A stretch of DNA of 64,000 bases from Streptomyces kurssanovii. Lineage in GTDB: Bacteria; Actinomycetota; Actinomycetes; Streptomycetales; Streptomycetaceae. The notes beneath the pieces are model-generated. The model made no database searches. It was not told where the DNA came from and worked only from the letters and a program-made list of their open reading frames with translations. The stretch is taken from contig NZ_BMTN01000011.1 in NCBI RefSeq assembly GCF_014649695.1, positions 62,001 through 126,000 on the forward strand, written 5' to 3'. The number at the start of each line of letters is the position of its first letter. Within the stretch, counting starts at the first letter, position 1. Positions 8,737-19,609 of the stretch are shown piece by piece. The translations under genes and the position numbers were made by a program.

Positions 8737-10251
8737 TCAGGACCGCGGTGCCGACGGAGCGAACCGGTCCCGGAGCTCGCGCTTGAGGATCTTTCCGCTG
8801 GCGTTGCGGGGCAGCGCGTCCACGAGGAGGACCCGCTTGGGCGCCTTGAAATGGGCGAGCTTGTCCCGTGCGTGGGCGATCAGTTCCGCCTCCGTCACGT
8901 CGTCGCGCGCCACGACGACGGCGGTGACCGCCTCGATCCACCGCTCGTCGGGCAGGCCGATCACGGCCGCCTCCGCGACGGCCGGGTGGGTGTAGAGGGC
9001 GTCCTCGACCTGACGGGAAGCCACCAGCACGCCACCGGAGTTGATGACGTCCTTGGCCCGGTCGACGACGGTGAAGTAGCCCTCGGTGTCGCGCACGGCG
9101 AGGTCACCGGAGTGGAACCAGCCGCCACGGAAAGCCTCTTGCGTCTCCTCCGGCTTGTCCCAGTAGCCCTCGCACAGCTGCGGCGAGCGGTAGACCACCT
9201 CGCCCGCGGTGCCGTCGGTCACCTCCTTGCCGTCCTCGTCGACGACCTTCGCCTCCACGAAGAGGACAGGCCGGCCGCACGACTCCATCCGCCCCTCGTG
9301 CTCGTCTGGGCCGAGGACGGTGGCGAGCGGCCCGATCTCCGACTGGCCGAAGCAGTTGTAGAAACCGAGGCGGGGGAGACGTTCGCGCAGCCGCTCCAGC
9401 ACGGGCACGGGCATGATCGACGCACCGTAGTACGCCTTGCGCAGCCCCTCGAGGTCACGGGTGGCGAACTCGGGGTGGTTGGCGAGGCCGATCCATACGG
9501 TGGGCGGCGCGAACAGGCTGTCGGCGCGACCCGCTTCGACGAGGTCGAAGATCCGCCCGGCGTCGGGCGCGTCGAGGATGGTGTTCTCCGCGCCGACCGC
9601 AAGGTACGGCAGCAGAAAGACATGCATCTGGGCGGAGTGGTAGAGAGGCAGCGAGTGGACGGGCCGGTCACCGGGCGCGAGATCAAGGGCGGTGACGGCG
9701 CTGACGTACTCGTGGACGAGGGCGCGGTGGGTCATCATCGCGCCCTTGGGCAGGGCGGTGGTGCCCGAGGTGTAGAGAAGCTGGACCAGGTCCTCGTCGC
9801 GCGGTTCGTGCGCGGGGGTGAACGGCCGCGGCTCGGACAGGGCGGCGAGCAGCGAGTCGTCGGTGTCGCGCAGCGCCCGTACGGCCGTCCCTGCGGGCAG
9901 GCGTGGCGCGAGCGCCGGGTCGGCGAGGACGAGCGTGCTGCCCGACTGGCCGAGGATGTAGGCGAGATCGTCGCCCGTCAGGTTCTGGTTGACCGGGACG
10001 TGGACGAGTCCGGCCCGTGCGCAGGCGAGGAAGGCGATCAGGTAGGCGTCGGAGTTGTGGCCGTACGACGCGACCCGGTCGCCGTGGCGCAGCCCGTGAC
10101 CGGTGAGGACGGCCGCCGCGGTGCTGACGGCCTCGTCGAGCCGGGCGTAGGTCCATGACCGGTCGGCGTAGCGGACGGCGGTGCGGTCCGGGGTGCGCCG
10201 GGCACTGCGGCGTACGAGGGAGTCGACGGTGCTGCTGTGTGCGCCTGTCAT
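8737..10251 (-). CDS. AMP-binding acyl-CoA synthetase
   Basis: A 504-residue ANL-superfamily ligase activating a carboxylic acid as acyl-AMP and then acyl-CoA. Visible motifs are the P-loop LLYTSGTTALPKGAMMTH, the core YNCFGQSEIG region, the hinge GDLAVRDTEGYFTVVDRAKD and the C-terminal catalytic Lys in NASGKILKREL. The ATG at 10251 begins the domain (MTGAHSSTVDSLVRRSARR); the longer open frame upstream lacks family character. It is divergent from the acylase gene with a 139-base promoter region between. Substrate chain length cannot be read from the sequence. Confidence 0.92.
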   Translation of the reverse strand: MTGAHSSTVDSLVRRSARRTPDRTAVRYADRSWTYARLDEAVSTAAAVLTGHGLRHGDRVASYGHNSDAYLIAFLACARAGLVHVPVNQNLTGDDLAYILGQSGSTLVLADPALAPRLPAGTAVRALRDTDDSLLAALSEPRPFTPAHEPRDEDLVQLLYTSGTTALPKGAMMTHRALVHEYVSAVTALDLAPGDRPVHSLPLYHSAQMHVFLLPYLAVGAENTILDAPDAGRIFDLVEAGRADSLFAPPTVWIGLANHPEFATRDLEGLRKAYYGASIMPVPVLERLRERLPRLGFYNCFGQSEIGPLATVLGPDEHEGRMESCGRPVLFVEAKVVDEDGKEVTDGTAGEVVYRSPQLCEGYWDKPEETQEAFRGGWFHSGDLAVRDTEGYFTVVDRAKDVINSGGVLVASRQVEDALYTHPAVAEAAVIGLPDERWIEAVTAVVVARDDVTEAELIAHARDKLAHFKAPKRVLLVDALPRNASGKILKRELRDRFAPSAPRS

Positions 10252-10390
10252 GGCGTGATCCTCGGCGGCGGCCGACGCGGGGTCAAGTACCGCGGCACCA
10301 CGTCGGATACCGAACGGGATGTTGACAGCGGGGGCGTTGGCTGTCTGCATGTACCAACCAGTAAGGTCCGCAGCCCCGTTGGGAGGCACG

Positions 10391-12769
10391 TTGCTCTTCC
10401 GTACGCGCTTTGCAAGGCTCGCTCTCACCGGTGTCGCGCTGGTGACGGCCGCGACCGCCGTGACACCGCAGGCGGCCGCGCACGATCCCGGCCGGCATCC
10501 TTCTGGCGGCGGTCTGTCCGCCGTGATCCGGTACACCGAGCACGGCATTCCGCACATCGTGGCGCGCGACTACGCCGGTCTGGGCTTCGGCACCGGCTGG
10601 GCGCAGGCCGCCGACCAGGTGTGCGTCCTGGCCGACGGATTCCTCACCGTACGCGGCGAGCGCTCGCGCCATTTCGGCGCGGACGCAGCGCCCGACGGTT
10701 CCCTCTCCTCCGCGACGAAGAACCTCTCCAGCGACCTGTACTTCCGGGGGATACGCGAGGCCCGCACCGTCGAGAAGCTGCTCGCCGTCCCCGCGCCGGC
10801 CGGTCCCGGCCGGGAGGTGAAGGAGCTGATGCGTGGGTGGGCCGCCGGCTACAACGCCTGGCTGAAACAGAACCGCGTCACCGACCCGGCCTGCCGGGGC
10901 GCCGACTGGGTGCGACCGGTGACCGCCCTCGACGTGGCCCGCCGCGGCTTCGCCGTCTCCGTCCTCGGCGGCCAGGGCCGCGGTATCGACGGCATCACCG
11001 CCGCGCAGCCGCCCGGCACCGCCCATGTCCCGGCACCGGACGCCCGGGCGACGGCGCGGGCGGCCCGCGAACTGTTCGCCGCCGAGAGCGCCGACATGGG
11101 GTCGAACGCCGTCGCGTTCAGCGGTGACGTGACGGCGAACGGGCGCGGACTGCTGCTGGGCAATCCCCACTACCCGTGGCACGGCGGCCGCCGCTTCTGG
11201 CAGTCACAGCAGACGATCCCGGGCGAGCTGAACGTCTCCGGAGCCTCACTCCTCGGCACGACGCTCGTCAGTATCGGCTTCAACGACAAGGTGGGCTGGA
11301 GTCACACCGTCGCGACCGGTGTCACGCTGAACCTGCACCAGCTCACGCTCGACCCGGCGGATCCGACCGTGTATCTCGTCGACGGCAAGCGCGAGCGGAT
11401 GACCGAACGGTCCGTCACCGTCCCGCTGCAGGACGGCACTTCCGCCACCCGCACGCAGTACTGGACCCGCTACGGACCGGTCGTGACCTCCCTCGGCGCG
11501 TCGCTGCCGCTGCCCTGGTCCGCTTCGACGGCGTACGCGCTCAACGACCCCAACGCGGCCAACATGCGCGCCTCCGACACGGCGCTGGCCTTCGGCAAGG
11601 CACGGTCGACGGACGACATGCTGGCGGGCCTGCGGCGCACCCAGGGGCTGCCATGGGTGAACACGATCGCCGCGGACTCGGCCGGCCGCACGCTCTTCAC
11701 CCAGTCCCAGGTCCTGCCGCGGATCACCGACGAACTGACGCAGCGCTGCTCGACGCCGCTGGGCCGGGTGACGTACCCGGCCTCCGGCGTCGCCGTGCTG
11801 GACGGTTCGCGCGGCGACTGCGGGCTCGGCCGGGACCAGGACGCCGTCCAGCAGGGCATCTTCGGGCCGTCCCGGATGCCCACGCTGAAGGACGCGGCGT
11901 ACGCGGAGAACTCCAACGACAGCGCGTGGCTCAGCAACGCCGACCGGCCCCTGACGGGGTACGAGCGGGTCTTCGGCACCGTCGGGACGCCGCGGTCGCT
12001 GCGTACTCGGGGTGCGATCGAGGACGTCACCGCGATGGCGGACAAGGGCGGGCTGACCGTCGCCGACCTCCAGCGGCAGCAGTTCGCCAACCGGGTACCG
12101 GCCGCGGACCTCACCGTCGCCGACACCGTGCGCGCGTGCAAGGAGCTGTCGGCGGACATGGCGGAGGCGTGCGGTGTGCTGGAGCGGTGGGACCGGTCCA
12201 TGGACACCGGCAGCCGGGGTGCGCTGCTCTTCGACCGGTTCTGGCGGGCCCTGACGTCGTCGGTGCCGTCCGGGCACCTGTGGAAGGTGCCGTTCTCCGC
12301 GGCGGACCCCGTCGCCACGCCCCGCTCCCTCGACACCGGATCGCCCGCCTTCGCCAATGCGCTCACCACCACGGTGAACGAACTGCGGGCGGCCGGCATC
12401 GCGTTGGACGCGCCGCTCGGGCAGCACCAGTCCGTCCTGCGGGACGGCACGCGGCATCCGGTCCACGGTGGGACGGAGTCGCTCGGCGTGTGGAACAAGA
12501 TCGAGGCGGTGTGGAACGCCGCAGGCGGCGGCTACAGCGAGGTCGCCCACGGGTCGAGCCACATCCAGGCCGTCGGCTGGGACGGCGGCCGCTGCCCGGT
12601 GGCCCGCACGCTCCTGACGTACTCGCAGTCGTCCAACCCGGCCTCGCCGCACTACCGGGATCAGACGGCACTGTTCTCCGGCGAGCGGTGGGTGACGTCA
12701 CGGTTCTGCGAACGGGACATCATGCGCTCGCCGGAGCTGAAGGTGATACGGGTGCGCGAACGCCGGTGA
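10391..12769 (+). CDS. secreted penicillin acylase-family amidase
   Basis: About 792 residues, an Ntn-hydrolase precursor that self-cleaves into alpha and beta subunits. The predicted beta-subunit nucleophile is Ser in DMGSNAVAFSG, with cleavage between Gly and Ser. The N-terminus (RTRFARLALTGVALVTA, then an AAA-type site) is a Sec signal peptide. The TTG at 10391 is chosen because GGGAGG lies four bases upstream and the signal peptide starts there; an ATG at 10349 is an alternative. Streptomyces members include aculeacin, cyclic lipopeptide and acyl-homoserine-lactone acylases, so N-acyl deacylation outside the cell is likely. A strong hairpin follows the stop. Confidence 0.9.
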   Translation: MLFRTRFARLALTGVALVTAATAVTPQAAAHDPGRHPSGGGLSAVIRYTEHGIPHIVARDYAGLGFGTGWAQAADQVCVLADGFLTVRGERSRHFGADAAPDGSLSSATKNLSSDLYFRGIREARTVEKLLAVPAPAGPGREVKELMRGWAAGYNAWLKQNRVTDPACRGADWVRPVTALDVARRGFAVSVLGGQGRGIDGITAAQPPGTAHVPAPDARATARAARELFAAESADMGSNAVAFSGDVTANGRGLLLGNPHYPWHGGRRFWQSQQTIPGELNVSGASLLGTTLVSIGFNDKVGWSHTVATGVTLNLHQLTLDPADPTVYLVDGKRERMTERSVTVPLQDGTSATRTQYWTRYGPVVTSLGASLPLPWSASTAYALNDPNAANMRASDTALAFGKARSTDDMLAGLRRTQGLPWVNTIAADSAGRTLFTQSQVLPRITDELTQRCSTPLGRVTYPASGVAVLDGSRGDCGLGRDQDAVQQGIFGPSRMPTLKDAAYAENSNDSAWLSNADRPLTGYERVFGTVGTPRSLRTRGAIEDVTAMADKGGLTVADLQRQQFANRVPAADLTVADTVRACKELSADMAEACGVLERWDRSMDTGSRGALLFDRFWRALTSSVPSGHLWKVPFSAADPVATPRSLDTGSPAFANALTTTVNELRAAGIALDAPLGQHQSVLRDGTRHPVHGGTESLGVWNKIEAVWNAAGGGYSEVAHGSSHIQAVGWDGGRCPVARTLLTYSQSSNPASPHYRDQTALFSGERWVTSRFCERDIMRSPELKVIRVRERR

Positions 12770-12785
12770 CCCGGCCGGGAACAGC

Positions 12786-12817
12786 GTCCCGGGGCGGGCC
12801 CCGGCCCGCCCCGGGAC
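12786..12817 (+). terminator. long GC hairpin terminator after the acylase
   Basis: Arms GTCCCGGGGCGGG (12786-12798) and CCCGCCCCGGGAC (12805-12817) form a perfect 13-bp stem, extendable by two pairs into the loop. It begins 17 bases after the acylase stop codon. Confidence 0.8.
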
Positions 12818-12880
12818 CCGCACCGGCCCGTGTGCCGGTCCGCCGCCGCCGGTGTCGGTGCCGCATGCCACCATCTGCCC

Positions 12881-14206
12881 ATGACCGACAGCACGTCGCG
12901 CGACCATCACGACAGCCACGACGACGCCGTCCACACGGTGGCCGAGCTGCTGGAGGCAGACTTCGGTGACTGGGAGCTGGCCACGGTCAGGGAGCTGGTG
13001 GCCTCCCGGCCGGGGTGGGAGCAGGGCAAGGTGTACGACGGGCAGGTGGTGGTCACTCCCGGCCGGCCCGGCACCCGCCTGGTGCTCGAGGCGGGCAAGC
13101 TCGGTTTCGAGTCCACGCGTTACACCTACGGCCGGATACATCTGCTCGATCACGGCTACCGGCCGTCGCCAGGAGGTGCGGCCGCCGCCCGAACCGCTGC
13201 TCTTGCCAAGGCACTTGCCGCGGTCGGCGACCCGGTGCGGTACGAGGACTGCGGTGGTGCCCCCGGGCTGCGCTGGCGCGGGGAGCGCCACACCGTGATC
13301 TTCCAGAGCAACCGGCGGGCCGGCCGGCTGGCGGTGCACCCCGTCTCGCCGCTCCATGGCGCCGCGGCGGACATCGCCGAGGAGTTGCACGACGGCGGAA
13401 AGCCCGGCGAGCGGGAGCGGGTGCTGTCCTACGAGCCCGGCGACACGCTCGCGCAGCGCAGGTCGGCGTTCGGTGAGGTCTACGACGCCGTCGTCGGCCG
13501 AATCGGCCTCCCCACACTGCACGGTGGATCGGCCGAGGGCCCCGGCGTCCGCTGGCGGAACGAGCGGCGGGTGCTGATCCTCACCGGGGACCGCGCGGGT
13601 GTGTTGCTGGAGGTGCACGACACCGAGGAGTTGGAAGAGGAGGAGCACCGCACGTTCAAGTGGGGCGGGCCGTGGAGCGCGGACGAGCCGTCGGACTTCC
13701 GTCACCTGCCCTACCTGTGGCAACTGGACCGCGGCGGTCCGGGTTGGTCGCCCGACGTGTACCCGGGTGGCCGGCTGGCGCCGAGCCTGGACCACCTCCA
13801 TGATGCGCTCACGGCGTTGCTCGGTTCGTTCGTGGAACACCTGCCGCCGCAGGTCGGTCTGGACTGGACGGGCTTTGTGATCAGCCAGAACGGCCGTGAC
13901 AGTGTGCGGCTCGGGTTCGATCCGGAGGAGGGGCTGGGGGCCTACCGTGCGGACCGGGCCGCGGAGGACTCCGCCGAGAAGGCGGCGGCGATGCGGGAGA
14001 TCGGCTGGCAGCGCCGCGAACGCTGGCAGTGGAGTGCCGGATTCCCTGAGGTCACCGAGGAGTCCGCCGGACGGGCCGCCCGCCTGGTGGTCGCCCAGTT
14101 GCGCGCGGACGGCGTGCGGAACCCGGGTGAGGAGTGCGCTCTGCGCGATGTGAGCTGCAACGACATGGGCACGCTCAGTCTTTACGGGGCGGGGGTCGGA
14201 CGTTGA
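12881..14206 (+). CDS. hypothetical cytoplasmic protein
   Basis: A 441-residue protein from ATG 12881 (MTDSTSRDHHD). It has no signal or membrane segment and no family motif I can name. Two internally similar blocks are visible. Around residues 110-150 there is GGAPGLRWRGERHTVIFQ, and around 225-245 there is SAEGPGVRWRNERRVLIL; each is followed by a beta-rich stretch and then a WELA- or LWQL-type segment. This suggests an ancient duplication. The frame is also open back to 12830, but that part overlaps the terminator-rich spacer. The function is unknown. Confidence 0.75.
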   Translation: MTDSTSRDHHDSHDDAVHTVAELLEADFGDWELATVRELVASRPGWEQGKVYDGQVVVTPGRPGTRLVLEAGKLGFESTRYTYGRIHLLDHGYRPSPGGAAAARTAALAKALAAVGDPVRYEDCGGAPGLRWRGERHTVIFQSNRRAGRLAVHPVSPLHGAAADIAEELHDGGKPGERERVLSYEPGDTLAQRRSAFGEVYDAVVGRIGLPTLHGGSAEGPGVRWRNERRVLILTGDRAGVLLEVHDTEELEEEEHRTFKWGGPWSADEPSDFRHLPYLWQLDRGGPGWSPDVYPGGRLAPSLDHLHDALTALLGSFVEHLPPQVGLDWTGFVISQNGRDSVRLGFDPEEGLGAYRADRAAEDSAEKAAAMREIGWQRRERWQWSAGFPEVTEESAGRAARLVVAQLRADGVRNPGEECALRDVSCNDMGTLSLYGAGVGR

Positions 14207-14212
14207 GCCCGG

Positions 14213-14255
14213 CCGGGCATCGCGATGGTCCGGTGCTCGACCGGGCATCGCGATG
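14213..14255. repeat. 15-bp direct repeat
   Basis: CCGGGCATCGCGATG occurs at 14213-14227 and 14241-14255, 28 bases apart, in the short gap between convergent genes and just before a hairpin. Confidence 0.7.
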
Positions 14256-14262
14256 ATCCGCT

Positions 14263-14290
14263 GCCCGGTCGTGACGTCGAACGACCGGGC
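14263..14290. terminator. bidirectional hairpin between convergent genes
   Basis: GCCCGGTCGT (14263-14272) and ACGACCGGGC (14281-14290) make a perfect 10-bp stem with an 8-base loop. It lies 57 bases after the hypothetical gene and 31 bases from the end of glpK, suited to stopping both transcripts. Confidence 0.75.
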
Positions 14291-14320
14291 TGCGCGTCGG
14301 AGGGCGCTTTGCCGTTTCGG

Positions 14321-15835
14321 CTATTCGACCTCGACCCAGTCGAGGCTGCGTTCCACGGCCTTCTTCCAGCCCGCGTAGCCCTTCTCCCGTTCCTCCTCGC
14401 TCCACTGCGGCTGCCACCGCTTCGACTCGTGCCAGTGGGAGCGGAGTTCGTCTTCGCTCTCCCAGAAGCCGGTGGCGAGCCCCGCCGCGTAGGCGGCGCC
14501 GAGTGCGGTGGTCTCCGCCACGACGGGGCGGCTGACCGGTACGCCGAGGACATCGGCCTGCATCTGCATGCACAGGTCGTTGGCCGTGACGCCGCCGTCG
14601 ACCCGCAGTACGTCGAGTGCGACCCCGGAGTCCTGCGCCATCGCCTCGGCGACGTCGCGGCTCTGGTAGCAGATGGCTTCCAGGGTCGCCCTGGCCAGAT
14701 GCGCGTTGGTGTGGAAACGGGCGAGGCCGACGATGGCGCCGCGGGCATCGGAGCGCCAGTACGGAGCGAACAGGCCGGAGAAGGCAGGTACGAAGTAGAT
14801 TCCGCCGCTGTCCGGCGCCTGCCGGGCCAGGGCCTCCACCTCGGACGAGGAACCGATGATGTGCATCTGGTCGCGGAGCCACTGGACGGCGGAGCCGGTG
14901 ACGGCGATGGACCCCTCGAGCGCGTACACCGCCGGTGCGTCCCCGAACTGGTAGGCCAGCGTGGTCAGCAGGCCGCTGCCGGACCGGACGATCTCCGTGC
15001 CCGTGTTGAGGACCAGGAAGTTTCCGGTGCCGTAGGTGTTCTTGGCTTCGCCGGGGCGGAAGCAGACCTGGCCGACGGTGGCCGCCTGCTGGTCCCCCAG
15101 GACGCCGGTGATGGGTACGGCGGTGCGCAGCGGACGGGTGGTGCGGGTGGTCCCGAACGCCTCGGGGTGCGAGGACGGGTTGATGGCCGGGAGCATGGCG
15201 CGCGGGATGCCGAAGACGTCGAGCAGTTCGTCGTCCCAGTCGAGGGTCTCGAGGTTCATCAGCATGGTTCGGCTGGCGTTGGTGACGTCCGTGGCGTGGA
15301 TGCCGCCGTTGGGGCCGCCGGTGAGGTTCCACAGGACCCAGGCGTCGGTGTTGCCGAAGACGGCCCGGCCGTTCTCGGCGGCCTGCCGGACACCGTCGAC
15401 GTTCTCCAGGATCCACTTGATCTTGCCTCCGGAGAAGTAGGTCGCCGGCGGCAGCCCCGTCTTGCGCCGGATGAGGTCGCCGTGTTCGCGCTCCAGCGTC
15501 GCGGCTATGGAGTCGGTGCGGGTGTCCTGCCAGACGATCGCGTTGTAGTGCGGCTGGCCGGTGGTGGGATCCCAGATGACCGTGGTCTCCCGCTGGTTGG
15601 TGATCCCGATGGCCGCCAGGTCGGCGGCGGACAGGGCGCCTTGCCGGACGGCGTTCTGCATCGTGGAGTTCGTTCGTTCCCAGATCTCCACAGGGTCGTG
15701 TTCGACCCAGCCGGAGCGCGGGAGGATCTGCTCGTGTTCGAGCTGGTGGCGTGCGACCTCGTTGCCGTCGTGGTCGAAGATCATGAAGCGGGTGCTGGTG
15801 GTGCCTTGGTCCACCGCCCCGACGAACTCGGGCAT
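14321..15835 (-). CDS. glpK: glycerol kinase
   Basis: A 504-residue FGGY kinase converting glycerol to sn-glycerol 3-phosphate with ATP. The N-terminal phosphate loop [13 protein letters not shown], the substrate region [12 protein letters not shown], the ATP-domain [13 protein letters not shown] and the C-terminal [19 protein letters not shown] are all typical, and the length is normal. It is the second gene of a leftward pair with glpF, 22 bases downstream. No glpD is next to it, so the glycerol-3-phosphate dehydrogenase must be elsewhere. Confidence 0.97.
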   Translation of the reverse strand: MPEFVGAVDQGTTSTRFMIFDHDGNEVARHQLEHEQILPRSGWVEHDPVEIWERTNSTMQNAVRQGALSAADLAAIGITNQRETTVIWDPTTGQPHYNAIVWQDTRTDSIAATLEREHGDLIRRKTGLPPATYFSGGKIKWILENVDGVRQAAENGRAVFGNTDAWVLWNLTGGPNGGIHATDVTNASRTMLMNLETLDWDDELLDVFGIPRAMLPAINPSSHPEAFGTTRTTRPLRTAVPITGVLGDQQAATVGQVCFRPGEAKNTYGTGNFLVLNTGTEIVRSGSGLLTTLAYQFGDAPAVYALEGSIAVTGSAVQWLRDQMHIIGSSSEVEALARQAPDSGGIYFVPAFSGLFAPYWRSDARGAIVGLARFHTNAHLARATLEAICYQSRDVAEAMAQDSGVALDVLRVDGGVTANDLCMQMQADVLGVPVSRPVVAETTALGAAYAAGLATGFWESEDELRSHWHESKRWQPQWSEEEREKGYAGWKKAVERSLDWVEVE

Positions 15836-15857
15836 GGCTGGCCTCTCGGTCGTCCGG

Positions 15858-16688
15858 TTACTTGTCCGGCGTGGGCACCCGGCCGGGCTCCGGCTCGGCG
15901 ACGGGCAGGAAACGGCTGATCAGCAGGCGGTAGAGGAACGCACCGATCAGCCCACCGATCAGGGGTCCGACGATCGGCACCCAGAAGTAGAGATCCCCGT
16001 ACTGATCTCGCCAAGCGCCTCCGTAGCCGGTCAGGAATGCCGCCAGCCGGGGCCCGAGGTCACGGGCGGGGTTGATCGCGTAGCCGGCGTTGGTTCCCCA
16101 GGCCATGCCGATGGCGACGACGATCAGGCCGATGATGAAGGGGGCGAGATTCGCGCCCGGCGGCGTGTTGAGCAGGTCGGTGACCGCGAAGATGAGCAGC
16201 ATCAGCAGGGCGGTGCCGATGATCTGGTCACGGAAGGCGCCGAACTGGCTGATCGGGAGCCCGCCGTTGCCCGGCAGGGTGGAGAAGACGATCTCCGTCT
16301 TGTCGGTGTGGCCGGGGTCGGCCTTGGCCAGCACCTCGCTGTAGTTCCAGCGCACCAGCAGGGCAGCCACGAAGGCGCCCGCCGTCTGGGCCAGGGCGTA
16401 CGGCAGTACCTTGCTCCAGGGGAAGCCCTTGAAGGCCGCCAGTGCGAGGGTGACCGCGGGATTGATGTGGGCGCCGCTGACCCGCGCCGCCACATAGACG
16501 CCCAGGACGACGCCGAGGCCCCAGGCCCAGGCGATGCTGTCGTGGTCGCCCAGTGCCCCGTCGGTCAGCGCACCACCCGCGACGACCTGTGCGACGACAC
16601 CGCATCCGATGAGAATGAGGATCATGGTGCCTGCGAACTCGGCTGAGAGTTCGGCGATGAGACGTGATTTGGACGTCGGTTCCGGCAT
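15858..16688 (-). CDS. glpF: glycerol facilitator (MIP channel)
   Basis: A 276-residue aquaglyceroporin. Both half-helix NPA motifs are present (GAHINPAVT and GYAINPARD), the second with the Asp typical of glycerol-conducting channels, and six hydrophobic helices are visible. The ATG at 16688 has GGGAGG eight bases upstream; an open frame extends further but without support. It is first in the glpF-glpK operon and supplies glycerol to the kinase. Confidence 0.95.
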   Translation of the reverse strand: MPEPTSKSRLIAELSAEFAGTMILILIGCGVVAQVVAGGALTDGALGDHDSIAWAWGLGVVLGVYVAARVSGAHINPAVTLALAAFKGFPWSKVLPYALAQTAGAFVAALLVRWNYSEVLAKADPGHTDKTEIVFSTLPGNGGLPISQFGAFRDQIIGTALLMLLIFAVTDLLNTPPGANLAPFIIGLIVVAIGMAWGTNAGYAINPARDLGPRLAAFLTGYGGAWRDQYGDLYFWVPIVGPLIGGLIGAFLYRLLISRFLPVAEPEPGRVPTPDK

Positions 16689-16823
16689 GTTCTGCGCCTC
16701 CCGCCCAGATGGTCGGGCCGATTGTGGCCGCGTCCCGGCCATGCTCTCCCGCACAGGCGCAGTCGGCATTTCGGGAGCGGCTCACCGGGGAACCGACGGT
16801 GGGGAGGAGACGGAAGGGGCGGA

Positions 16824-17009
16824 TCAGCCTTCGGCGTCCTCACCGCGGTTCTCGGCGAATTCCCACCAGGCGAGGGGAAGCCAGTCTCCGTCGACGAAAC
16901 CGTCGACGGCCGACCCGCGGCCGTTGATCGACACAGCGGTTCCCGGCGGGTAGGTGGTGCCGGACAGTCCGGACACGGGGACGAGCAGGGTTCCGAGGCG
17001 TCGTATCAC
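16824..17009 (-). CDS. small hypothetical protein, Trp-rich C-terminus
   Basis: A 61-residue protein from GTG 17009 (VIRRLGTLLVPVSG) ending in a conserved-looking segment, VDGFVDGDWLPLAWWEFAEN. The upstream open frame to 17243 has no protein character, and a purine-rich AGAAAGAGA lies nine to ten bases before the GTG. It is divergent from the alcohol dehydrogenase. I know similar short orphan proteins from streptomycetes but no function. Confidence 0.55.
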   Translation of the reverse strand: MIRRLGTLLVPVSGLSGTTYPPGTAVSINGRGSAVDGFVDGDWLPLAWWEFAENRGEDAEG

Positions 17010-17241
17010 TGTTCGCGTTCTCTTTCTGCGGGTCTTCTGCGGGGGTTCTGCGGGTTTTCTAGGGGTTCGCGGGTTTCCCGTGACTTCGTCCACGGCTTGC
17101 GCGACCGGCGCATACATGCATACACGACGACAGTAGCCAATTTGTCCCTCCCCGAACACCGGGCGGACCATGAGGTGGAACACGAATGCACGAAAGCACA
17201 AGAGGCACGGAAGCAGCAGTGCCGAGCGGAGGTGCGTGAGC

Positions 17242-18387
<1,146 letters not shown>

Positions 18388-18804
18388 CCTGATCCGGGAG
18401 CCGGTCGGCCGCCGGGGCGTGGCTGGGCGGCGCCCTGGCATAGTCGGCGCCGGCCGGTGGTCTCCCGTCGGTGGTGCGGGCTCCACTGCGCCACCGACGG
18501 CTTCGGCCGGTCACAGCCGGCAATCGCGCGTCGCGCTGGGGATGGAGCGGCTGCGGCTGCGGCTGCCGGGCGCCCCTCGGCACGCCCCGAGCATGCTCGT
18601 GTGCCGGACACATGCAGGGCCGCCGGCCGGCGCAGCTCTCGATGTCGCCACCGCTCTGGCCGGGATCGACGGATGCTTCGACAACCGTTGTACGGCCGGT
18701 GGGGCGACGTAATGCCGTCGAGGCGGCGCGGACCCGGTGCCTGCCCGGGCCGTGCAGGCACGCGCGAGGCGCATGTCGGGTCCGGTCGGGGCGGCGGGTC
18801 GCTG
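18388..18804. other. gene-free spacer with a hairpin
   Basis: No convincing gene is seen. GTGCCTGC (18737-18744) and GCAGGCAC (18754-18761) form an 8-bp stem with a 9-base loop, placed to terminate leftward rheA transcription. Open frames on both strands are GC-driven. Confidence 0.6.
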
Positions 18805-19479
18805 TCAGCCGGCGGTACGGCGCCGGTCGCTGCTCCGGCGCAGCTTCGTGGCCTGGCGATCGAGGTCGTCGACGCGGGCGGCCAGTTCCGGGTGGTCGCC
18901 CAGATGCGCGCGGGACTTCATCAGCGGGCCGACGAGGCCGGCGGCGTCGTCGTCGCCGAGGGCCCGGACGAGGTCGTCCACCGTGCCACGGGCCTGGCTG
19001 GGAAGATCGCCGAGGGAGGCGATCTGACCCGCCAGCCGGCGCAGGTCGGCGGCATTGTCGCGGGCCCAGGCGGTGACGGTGCGGTTCGCGGCACGCCGGT
19101 CCCGGGTGGCCTGGATCCGCTGTTCACCCGTGGTGCCCGCGGCGCCGGGGCGCAGCCGCAGATAACGGCGCTCGGCGGCCTGGCGGCTGGCGACACCGAG
19201 GGGCTGGGCCAGGTCGGCCCAGCTCGCGCCCGCGTCACGGGCCGCCTCGATCAGGCCCGTCTCCCAGCCGGCGAGCTGCCGGCGCATCTCACGCAGCAGG
19301 AGCAGGGCGGCCAGGGCTTCCTCCGGCCCGGTGGGGCCGGGGTCCTCGTCGTCATGGTGGTCACGGCCGGTACCGGCACGGGCAGTGCGCACCGCTTCGT
19401 CGATGGTCCGCAGTGCCGCCGTCGCGGCGAGCAAAGAAGCGGGGCTGCTCGGCGGTCCGGGCTGGTCGGCTGGGGTCAC
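18805..19479 (-). CDS. rheA: RheA-type repressor of hsp18
   Basis: A 224-residue protein with an HTH-like segment (about residues 75-110: AARDAGASWADLAQPLGVASRQAAERRYLRLR seen in parts) and a helical C-terminal half. RheA of S. albus is a temperature-sensing repressor of hsp18. Three facts point to RheA: the divergent arrangement with an Hsp20 gene, the length, and an exact RheA-type operator in the shared promoter. Release at high temperature would turn on hsp18. A hairpin follows the gene. Confidence 0.85.
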   Translation of the reverse strand: MTPADQPGPPSSPASLLAATAALRTIDEAVRTARAGTGRDHHDDEDPGPTGPEEALAALLLLREMRRQLAGWETGLIEAARDAGASWADLAQPLGVASRQAAERRYLRLRPGAAGTTGEQRIQATRDRRAANRTVTAWARDNAADLRRLAGQIASLGDLPSQARGTVDDLVRALGDDDAAGLVGPLMKSRAHLGDHPELAARVDDLDRQATKLRRSSDRRRTAG

Positions 19480-19519
19480 GCTGCCTCCTGAGGTGTCACC
19501 CTTTCAATGACATTCCGTC

Positions 19520-19548
19520 TTGTCATCGGATCGATGACATGTTACAAC
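19520..19548 (+). promoter_or_regulatory. hsp18 promoter with overlapping RheA operator
   Basis: TTGTCA (19520-19525) and TACAAC (19543-19548) are separated by 17 bases, a good vegetative promoter. The spacer holds the dyad TGTCATC-GGATC-GATGACA at 19521-19539, which matches the TGTCATC-N5-GATGACA operator reported for RheA as I recall it. A further TGACA half-site lies at 19508-19512. Repressor bound here would block polymerase directly. Confidence 0.85.
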
Positions 19549-19609
19549 GGTGTCAGGTGAAGCGCATTGGCCTTGGCACTACTGCCTGAACCAATGGAGG
19601 TGTTCTGCG

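Noticed and set aside
10322-10360. TTGACA at 10322 as the acylase promoter
   Set aside because: No acceptable -10 element lies 16-18 bases downstream.
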